A stretch of DNA of 64,000 nucleotides from Panicum virgatum. Taxonomy: Eukaryota > Streptophyta > Magnoliopsida > Poales > Poaceae. This document shows, one piece after another, positions 55,850-64,000 of the stretch; the first letter of the stretch is position 1; every line of letters starts with the position of its first letter. The stretch spans positions 47,457,607-47,521,606 of the forward strand of contig NC_053150.1 of the NCBI RefSeq assembly GCF_016808335.1, in the 5' to 3' direction. The notes under the pieces are model-generated. The model saw only the letters and a list, made by a program, of their open reading frames with translations. It was not told where the DNA came from and did no database searches. Made by a program: the position numbers and the translations under genes.

Positions 55850-57155
55850 TGTCGGGTACCATGATTAGGGGCACCCTAACCAAGGGACTAAAATCGCCCT
55901 AAAAAACGCAAACACGTGTTAGGCAACCGGGCCCACAAAGGCCTACAGCCTCCTTCCAATCTGGAAGAAAGGAAATGACTTAAAGAAGCCCAACACGCGG
56001 CCGACGTACGCAGTGCGGCCCATCCGCACCCCCCTCGAACCCGCTGGGCGATCTCCGCCTCGCACGAGGGCTCCCCGCCGAGGCCCTCGACCGCGCCCTG
56101 CGTCTCCGCCTCGCTCGAGGGTAGCGAGCCTGCCCTCGAGAGAGCAGAACGTCTCCGCCTCGCTCGAGGCCACCCCTCTACGGAAGGGACAAATGACACT
56201 TCCGCTCACCCGCCCGCCGTACGGAGGCACTAAATGCCAACCACTCCTCCACAGCGTCCGGGTTAGACAGCGTCAGGCCGCCATTCCCCACAAAGGCTGT
56301 GACCGGAGTCCCGTCCGCCAACTCCGGTCACTGCTCCACCATTCCGGACACTGTGGCGACACTGTGGGAACCTGCGACGCAGTGCGAGACGTGCTCGGCA
56401 CTGCTCCAGCTACTGTACTGCCAACTCCACATACCTCCTTCAGACTTTTCCCTCCGTGGAGCCCTCGAACGGCATGGGCACAACCCTCGGGAGCACCTCC
56501 GGCCTTGACCAGGACGAGACCCTGGCCTGTAAGACCCTCAGGACGTCGCCACACCATGCTTGGAGGACGGTACCCCCTACAGCAATGACCACGCCGCCCG
56601 CTGGAGCCGCCAGGATGCCGGCGCGATCTCCGCAAGGCCAAGGACGATGCCCAGGACAACTACCATGCCCGGCGCCATACCCCACAGTGTACTTCCCATA
56701 GTGCTCAACCACTGCACCCCCGCGATTCGGGGAGAAGACGACGACTTTCACGATCTCCTGTGCATGTACACCGCCCCTCCTTGTGTCTATAAAAGGAGGA
56801 GGCGGGCTTTCCCTTAAGGAGGTCGGCCCATCCGATAGAACACTCAACACTACTCATATAGCCCAAACGCTCTTCTGAGCCCCGATATTGGCACTCGCCT
56901 CAATCATCTTCTCCTTTAGCAGAGACTTGGGAGTTTCCCTCCCTCTCTCGTCACGCTTGTACCCCCTACTACAGGCACCCCCGGTGCAAGACAGTACAGT
57001 GCTCTCGCACACCCCTTTGCTGGACATACGGCCCAACGGCCAGAACCAGAATAAACCCGTGCATGACTGTGTTGCCTCTTGCATCAACATCTGGGACGAG
57101 GAACACGCAGCATCATCACTAGTTGGGTCCGGGCTGCCGGGTCAGGACGCCGACA
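55850..57155 (+). repeat. 5' LTR of element D
   Basis: 1306 bp, TGTCGGGTACC to GACGCCGACA. It contains three copies of TCTCCGCCTCGC(T/A)CGAGG (near 56050, 56102 and 56151) and a TATAAAAG box at 56788. LTRs of this TGTCGGGTACCATG type are common in grass Gypsy elements. Confidence 0.88.
56788..56795 (+). promoter_or_regulatory. TATA box of element D LTR
   Basis: TATAAAAG followed by GAGGAGGCGGG, in the usual U3 position about 370 bp from the LTR end. Confidence 0.7.
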
Positions 57156-57157
57156 GT

Positions 57158-57175
57158 TGGCACACCAGGTAGGGG
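57158..57175 (+). other. Primer-binding site of element D
   Basis: TGGCACACCAGGTAGGGG, two bases after the LTR, similar in form to the site of element B and unlike the Met-tRNA sites of A and C. Confidence 0.78.
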
Positions 57176-57220
57176 AACGCTGCATGACATTTCTCTTTTG
57201 TTCCCATTTGATCTCCAGGG

Positions 57221-60200
57221 ATGGCGAGCAGATCCAACCCATTTCCCATGGGCGCCTCGGATCCGCTCCCAGCGGGATACGTTATTTTGTTCGGGAGTCT
57301 TGAGTTCAGGGCAACCGGTAACGGTTATCTCATGGAGCTCCTCTCGCCCCAAACGCAACCTCGACGCTCCGACTTCACTAGCCCGGCGCAACAGGTGCTC
57401 GGGCCAGCACTCGCGACAAGCGCGCATGGAGCGGCGCAGGGCGACACGCCTCAGCTTCCCCACGTGGGTTGAGGTTGGCATGTCGCAGCTCAGCGTCGCG
57501 GCCAACAGAGCCATCATTTCGTCACCACGTGCTCAGGCGCCGTCTGCGCTGGCACCGTCATCGACTGCAGCTCCAGTGCCTCCCAGGGAGGGCGCGACTG
57601 CGCCGTCGCCCTTCCCCTTCGGGATGCGCAACGCTGCCACCTACGCCTCTTCGTCCAGCACCAACTTCACCGAGTACGAGGATCTGGCAGGTCATCACCT
57701 CCTCTCGATTCACAACCTCATCACGTCATCTCCTGACGACTCCTACCCCAAGACGGCGGGATCGATCGCCGATGACGTCAGCTTCTTCATGGACAACTTC
57801 ACGGCCGAGGAAGCCGAGGACTACTCCGGGGTCTGCGACCCCGACGCTTTCCGCTCGTTCCAGCTTGCGACGGCTTACTGCCTCACCTGCTCCAAGGACT
57901 CCAGCGAGGGGGATTATGATCCCACTCGGGAGTCCTTCATGGCCGAGCTCACGGATGGACAAAACGACAACACCCCGGGCAATGATGAGAACGGCAGGGC
58001 AGATGCGCAGGCAAACCGAGAGGTTGTGCCTGTCGCGACCGCTTCTTCTTCGTCAAGCTCGGCGGCGTGGCAGGCACAGCTGGCGCAACTCAAGGAGCTT
58101 CAAGTCAAGCTCGACGAGCAGCGTCGGCAGACACAGGAGCTATGCACTGCACTCGAGCAGCAGCACATCGCGCGTGGCACACATGCTCAGGCGGCGATGC
58201 GCGTCGCCCGGGAGCGGATCCTAGCAGACGACAACGTCGATAAACCTCCGGAACTGAAAACGGACGGCGAGAAACTCGTCGCTGCGGCCTACCTACTCCA
58301 AGCAATGCCCGAGCCATCAACGACTTCGGGTCGCAACCTGCATCGCGAGGCACAAGTGCTCATCGAGCAGGCTGCTGTGTAGCAAGCCGAGTGTTCTGCG
58401 TCTCGCATATGCTCGACGGTCTCGAAGCAGGCCGGTGGGATTGAACAGCAGGACCACGAGGCTTCGGTGCACACTCCACCAGGAGGGAAGGGCAAGGCAG
58501 CCGCAGCAGACGGTGCGAAAGCACCCTTGGTACACGACCGCATTGGAAAGACTCCTGCGAGAGAGCGACTCCACGACACGCGCGGACACGCCGGCGACGG
58601 CGACGCCCACAACATCATCAGTGGCAGGAAGTACACCCCTCGACGGGGTGGACATTTCGACCCCGAACATGACAGGGGTGAGTCATCGGAGTCTCCGGGC
58701 ACCCGTGTGATCAGCCGGGAGATTTGTACCGCTCCTTTTTCCCCCACGCTTTCGACAGCCCACCATCCTCGTCAAGTACTCGGGCGAGACAGATCCCGCA
58801 GTCTGGCTCAACGACTACCGCCTAGCATGCCAGCTGGGCGGCGCAACAGACAACGTGGTCATCATTCGCAACCTTCCCCTTCACCTCGCTGACGCCACAC
58901 GAACGTGGCTCGAGCACTTGCCCGCGGACCAGATCCGTAACTGGGCCGACCTAGTCAAGATCTTCGTGGGCAATTTCCAGGGCACGTACGTGCCCTCTGG
59001 GAACTCCTGAGACCTCAAAGGGTGTCGGAACAAGCCCAATGAGTCCCTGCGCGACTACGTGCGGCGCTTCTCCAAGCAGTGCACCGAGCTCCCCAGCGTC
59101 ACCCACGTCGAGGTCATCAACGCCTTCCTCGAAGGCACAACGTGTAGGAACCTGGTGCACGAGCTTGCGCGAAGCCGTCCCGCCAACACCAACGAGTTGT
59201 TTGACGCTGCCACCAACTACGCCGCCGGCGAGGAGGCAGTTGGTGCCATTTTCGACGACAAGCCGAACAAGCGCAAGGAAGACACGCCCGCAGAGGGCGG
59301 CAGCGCCAAGACCAACGCCCCTGCCAAGAAGCAAAAGCGGGGAAAGAAAGGCAAGAAGCCGGCGCCACCGAACCAGCGCGGACTGGGACAGGCGGAGGAC
59401 TCCGACGAGGCCTTCGTCGCCACCCCGGACCGCAAAGGACCTCGAGGACCCCCTCGAGGCGGTGGAGGCCTGTTCGACGACATGCTTAAGAAGTCGTGCC
59501 CTTACCACAAAAGCTTGGTCAACCACACCCTCGAGCAGTGCGAGATGCTCCGGAAATACTACAACCGCGTCGCGCATCGCGACGAGGACAAGAAGAAGGC
59601 TGCTGGCGACAAAGGTGGAGACGACGAGTTCCCCCCGGTGGAGAATGCCTTCTTCATCTTTGGAGGGCCGACAACGAACATGACCTCTCGACAGCACAAG
59701 CGTGAGCGCCAGGAAGTCTTCTCCGTCACCAAGGCCACGCCATCCTACCTCAACTGGTCAGAAGACACCATTTCCTTCGGCCGCGAGGACCACCCCGATT
59801 ACGTCTCGCACCCGGGACGATATCCACTCGTTGTCGACCCCATCATCGGCAACACCCGCTTCTCCAAGGTGCTCATGGATAGAGGCAGCAGCCTCAACAT
59901 CATGTACGCCCACACCTTGGAGCTCATGGGGATCGGATTGAACAAGCTCTGCCCCAGCAAGTCGCCATTCCATGGCGTTGCGCCGGGGAAGCGAGTCCAA
60001 CCCCTCGGCCAGATCGACCTACCCGTCTGCTTCGGCATGGCAGCCAACTTCCGCAAGAAAGTGCTCACCTTCGAGGTAGTAGGGCTTCGGGGAACCTACC
60101 ATGCCATCCTTGGCCGTCCCTGCTACGCCAAGTTCTTGGCCATCTCCAACTACACCTACCTCAAACTGAAGATGCCGGGTCTGAAGGGTGTCATCACCGT

Positions 60201-60377
60201 CGGCTCCTCGTTCGAGCACGCCTACGAGTGCGACGTCGAGTGCATCGAGCACGCGGAGACTCAAGCGGAGGATGAGGCCCTCGCAGCCACCCTCGACAAG
60301 ATGGCAAGCGAGGCCTTGGAATCCATGCACCGGCACGCGGGCAGCTTCGAACCCGCCGAAGGTATCAAGAAGGTGCC
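57221..60377 (+). pseudogene. Tat-like Gag-protease of element D, frameshifted and truncated
   Basis: The ATG at 57221 (MASRSNPFPMGASDPLP) runs in one frame to about 57470. The product then continues in another frame to a TAG at 58380-58382 and on to about 58735. A slip at a T/C homopolymer changes frame again. The capsid follows (KYSGETDPAVWLNDYRLACQ, then a TGA at 59008-59010 where Trp is usual, then SLRDYVRRFSKQC). Next come a Lys-rich linker, a Cys/His cluster (CPYHKSLVNHTLEQC) and a protease with FSKVLMDRGSSLNI, where DGG is expected. The frame from 59059 is open up to the E insertion at 60378. Confidence 0.85.
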
Positions 60378-63300
60378 TGTGGCAGCCCCGCCTAAATTAA
60401 TCCGGCTTAAGTGCGCTAACCATCATCAAAACGACAATTAGGGTTAACATGCACTTAAAACGGAGTAATCCGGCAGTGCTGTCGGGTAAAATCCCGATTA
60501 AACCACTTGAACAGGATCGACAAAGCAATCCAGAGAATGCAACATTCCAGAAATTTTACAGCACAGAGTATGAAATTGAATTAATAATACAAATCAAGTT
60601 TGAATTTATAAAAGTATAACAGAGTTCAAGTGCGGCAGAGAAATAAACGATATTCTACCGACGAATCAAGACGTCATGATGAAGCCCGTACATGACGTCA
60701 ACCACATCCTCAGATGTACCACCTGAAAAACAAAGCCACAAGTAAGTCTGAGTATACTAATACTCAGCAAGGCTTACCCGACTAAGGGTATACTTAGCCC
60801 ATTATCTAGACATGCAAGGCTTTTGGCTTGAGGGGTTTGTTTTGCCGAAAAGCAGTAAAGAGTAGATCCTTAAATTCAGATTTTAGCTTCCAAATTCTAG
60901 TTCAATTACCACTCTAAGTGAGCATCTATCCAATATCATACATGGTGGAAACAATTATCTTTCAACAACCAACCAGCCAAATTCATCATCATCATCTTTC
61001 ACTTCTTACTCTATGTAGCAGAAGGGTTAAGCAGTCCCATTATCCGTGAGAGGCGGACGATTCGAATCGAATTTGTTAACCTTGCAAGGCATACCTAAAC
61101 ACATGTCACGTGGTTACTCGCAGAGTCACACGTGCAACATTTCCCCTTTCTTTCCGGGTTGTGGATCAGGGTCACCGTCCTCGACTACAGAGTACGACGA
61201 CTCTGCACCCGCATGTGCGCGCATGAGAAAACGACGTTCAAAGAAGGTGAAAGTAAAGTCCACTTGCCGGTCCAATCAGGTACTTAAGCTTACCGATTAC
61301 CATATTCTCGGCATGTGTCTAGTACATTCAAACGCTTAACCACCACTACCACACACTGCGGCCTTATCAAATTTCACTAAACAGATGGGGCATCACAAGT
61401 ACCTCAGCCCCGCCCGTGAGCCTTATAGTTGCAGTATATAGAAGACATTCAACTCCTATAGTTCTCGCGAGTGACAGGAAATCACTCGACTTCTACCGAA
61501 CCATTAGCCTAGCCAACTAGCGACCTACACATACTAGTGTTCAAGCATAGGTACCTAGGATCATGCAGCTAAGGTTCCAAGCAACTCCTGTAAACTTAAA
61601 TGCGCAAGTAGATAGAAACGGTAATAAGTTGCATAAATTTAAAAATAGATAGGAAATGCTCCGGGGATTGCCTGAGAATAACACTAGGTCAGTGTTAGTT
61701 AAAGAACAACTGCTCGGCGAACATCTTCCTTGGGTCGTGTACATCGGGATCCATCCGTCCATCTTCTGGATGTGTCCACCATTCACCGTCTTCTGGCTCG
61801 ACTCCAACGTCACATCCTTCATGTGGTTCATCTATCGTACCTAAATGAAATGCAACAATGTATACATATGAATGCAAAGTTCCGAGTGGCTTAGTGATTT
61901 AGGTGTTATTAGTTTTCCTTCACGATAAAGTTGCAGTTCAACATGAGGTGAGTTTGGATGTGAAACTTCTTAATTAACATTTCCTGGGCAGTCATTTATA
62001 AAGTAGTTATTTAATACAACTTAGTTCATAAAAGAACGGGGTGGTTTCAAAATCTTACTAACTCATGTAACACCAGCACTTTAACAAAGACTAAATCACC
62101 AATGTATAGTCCAACAATAAAGTTCCTCCTTGCTAAAGGCTAAATTGTATAGGTCAAATAGTGCAATTAATGGCAGTGAAAGCTTAACTGAACGTTGACT
62201 ATCCTAAGATGAGATTACTATAAATTTTTCAGATTTAAAAGATTAGTACACAAGGCATGAAAAATAAAACACGTGATCGCTACATTAATCAAGTTTAAGT
62301 CATACAAGCAATTATACTGAGTTTCAGGGGCTCAAACTTTACTGTCATGATTATGTACTCAAGGGAGAGCTCTAGTAAAAGTATGAGATTTTTCTAATGA
62401 AGGAAACTAGGGTTTTTGATTTACAAAGTTTATTCATGAATAAATAAAAAGGACTAGTGATACCTTACTAAAAAATTCCCAAAATTTTTCTCTAGCATCT
62501 AGGAACTAAAGTAAGGCTTCTGTAAAAATTTCAGCTCAGGAAAATTAAAACAGAACCCTGTGGATTAAATTTTATTTAACAAAGGCATAAACCAAGATCT
62601 AATGAAACCTATAGGTAGAGTTGTCAAAATGTCCTAAAATTTTTACAGTAAGCTATCCAAAAACTAGCCTTAGTTAATGGGTAGAACTTGAGATACATAC
62701 AAATGTGGATTAAACAAATATTTAATCTAGAGATAAAACTATTGGTCAAATGCAAAAGTGGATGTAACAAAAGTTGTAGGTCTTGTTTCAAGGATTCCAA
62801 AACATTTTAGTTTGTATTTTTCTGATTTTGCTACGATTTTATACGGAAATTACAAGTTTGCTGTTTTTGAAAACAAAAGAAAAAGGAAATGAACTCTTGC
62901 ATTTAGGCCCCTGGAAGTTTGTTTCTTCTCACTAGAGGTCCCTGGCGGACTTGCAGAACAGAGGAAGGTCGGACGGCGCCGTTTCCAGTGAGGTTCGGCT
63001 CCGGCGGCGAGGGGGAAGTTGGGGAAAAGGGAGAGGGGACTGAGCCGCACCTCTGGGTGTCCTCGGTTCGCGGGGAGGAGGCCCGAGGCGGCGGCTCCAC
63101 AGAGCAGGGCGGCCGGCGGTGGTGGAGCTCCGCGGCGGCGGCGCTCCGGTGAAGGAGGGGCGGCAAGGACTGGTTGGAGAGCTTCGGGGTGAGGTGGGGG
63201 ACCGATTCCGAGGGCTATCTCGGGCGGAGGAGGGTTGGGGAGTGGAGTTCCACTGGAGCAGACGGCCGGCGGCGGTCTGTACCGCGGCGGCAGCTCACCG

Positions 63301-64000
63301 GTGGCTTGGGGGCGGTGGTGAGCGGGCTTGGGAGGACCAGTGAGAGGCCACGAAGCTCGCTGGGGATACGGTTGGGGGCGAGGATGAGCGGAGGAGGGGC
63401 TCCGCGTGGAGGCCGTGGGCGGCGGCACCATGGGCGCGACGGCGAGCTCGCCCGCGAGCAGCTAGGGGCAGGGACCGGGTTGACGTGTCCAGGGAGGGGA
63501 GGAGAGTGAGATGGGGATGCAAGCAAGCCGAGAAGGCGCTGGGCGGGTCATGGACGAGGTGCCCGAGTCGAGCGGCGCGTGGCCGGCCAACCTCGACGTC
63601 GTGACGAGCAGAGGGTGCCGGGGCGCGTGGCGAGCGCGGGAGGGTGCCAGGACGAGCGGTTTCGAGCTAAACCAGGGGCGCGAAAGCGGGTTTGGTCGGG
63701 GCACGACGCGTGGGGCAGCCGGTGGCGGTGCCGGCGTTACGACGGCGGCGACGGCGATGAACGGCGTGAGCAGAGAAAGGAGATGGAGGTGATGGCATAG
63801 CTGTAACTAGATCGAAGCTCAACATTTGTTTTGCAAACTCAATTTTTCTCCTTCTATATGGCCTCAAATGAAAAACTTTTGAATACCAAAGTTGTTCAAA
63901 ATTTCGAGATCTACAACTTTTGTTTTAGGCAAAAGTTCATTTGAAGCTTCATTTGAAAGATAAAATTTAAAACTTGAGTGTATTTGAAAAGGTACTAAAT
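60378..64000 (-). mobile_element. Element E: LTR of a Tekay-like Gypsy element, running off the window
   Basis: The left edge TGTGGCAGCCCCGCC interrupts the open Gag-protease frame of D, so this is an insertion border. On the minus strand its architecture parallels the LTR of C: an AT-rich start (64000 side), a GC-rich block with Pro-rich pseudo-frames (63880-62900), a CTTCCAGGGGCC motif, then a TGAGTAT...ATACTCA hairpin and CTTGC near 60760, and a CA end. The start is outside, so the LTR would exceed 3.6 kb, or internal sequence may already begin. No coding domain is visible. Confidence 0.7.

Larger units (their letters stand above)
55850..60377 (+). mobile_element. Element D: Tat-like Gypsy retrotransposon, 5' part
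   Basis: Plus-strand LTR (55850-57155), non-Met primer site, Tat-type gag and protease, then interrupted by the LTR of element E at 60378. Pol and the 3' LTR would lie beyond E, outside the window. Frameshifts and stops show that it is dead. Confidence 0.88.

Noticed and set aside
57123..57470. Reading the plus-strand frame opening at 57123 as the start of element D gag
   Set aside because: That part begins inside the LTR and crosses the primer-binding site; the ATG at 57221 in another frame is the expected Gag start, with a frameshift near 57470.
62850..63431. 193-codon Pro-rich minus-strand frame
   Set aside because: It lies in the GC-rich block of the element E LTR, the counterpart of the non-coding block in the LTR of C.

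Overview
This is eukaryotic DNA from a grass (Poaceae, probably a panicoid, but the species is not identifiable by eye). The evidence is a HAK potassium-transporter gene with GT/AG introns, abundant LTR retrotransposons of the Copia (Sirevirus-like, Angela-like) and Gypsy (Tekay/Del-like chromovirus, Tat-like) lineages, grass-type MITEs, and GC-rich first exons beside AT-rich introns. No bacterial features, tRNA, rRNA or CRISPR array were seen.

Layout. (1) 1-7833, minus strand: a Sirevirus-like Copia element (1-5600, left end outside the window) sits inside the gag of an Angela-like Copia element (5601-7833). (2) 7834-9871: a probable LINE 3' remnant, a MITE and unrecognised sequence. (3) 9872-41370: a three-level retrotransposon nest. 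Element A, a decayed Sirevirus-like Copia element on the plus strand, has the target duplication GGAAA. Its 3' non-coding region holds element B (18028-38605, minus strand), a Tat-like Gypsy element with gag and protease but no recognisable RT or integrase. The 3' LTR of B holds element C (18041-29717, plus strand), an apparently intact 11.7-kb chromodomain Gypsy element with the target duplication GTTGA. By-eye LTR divergence falls from A to B to C, as the nesting order requires. (4) 41371-55850: the single-copy island. It has a truncated PGIP-like 5' fragment, a PGIP-like LRR gene broken by a 183-bp hAT-type MITE, an intact 8-exon HAK gene of 741 codons, a LINE remnant and a 3-exon short-chain dehydrogenase gene with a 1-bp frameshift. 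(5) 55850-64000: a Tat-like Gypsy element D (LTR, gag, protease) interrupted by a Tekay-like LTR (E, minus strand) that runs off the window.

How the parts relate. Only HAK among the host genes looks able to make a normal product; PGIP-like and SDR each carry one disabling lesion. Only element C has full coding capacity. Its gag is interrupted by a 109-bp sequence with all the marks of a spliceosomal intron. If so, C must make protein from spliced RNA but replicate from unspliced RNA. Element B keeps a single reading frame for 3.1 kb with eight internal stops, all explicable by C-to-T changes and with no frameshift, which suggests decay by methyl-cytosine deamination. These two are the most interesting signals I found. 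I found no wholly new class of system.
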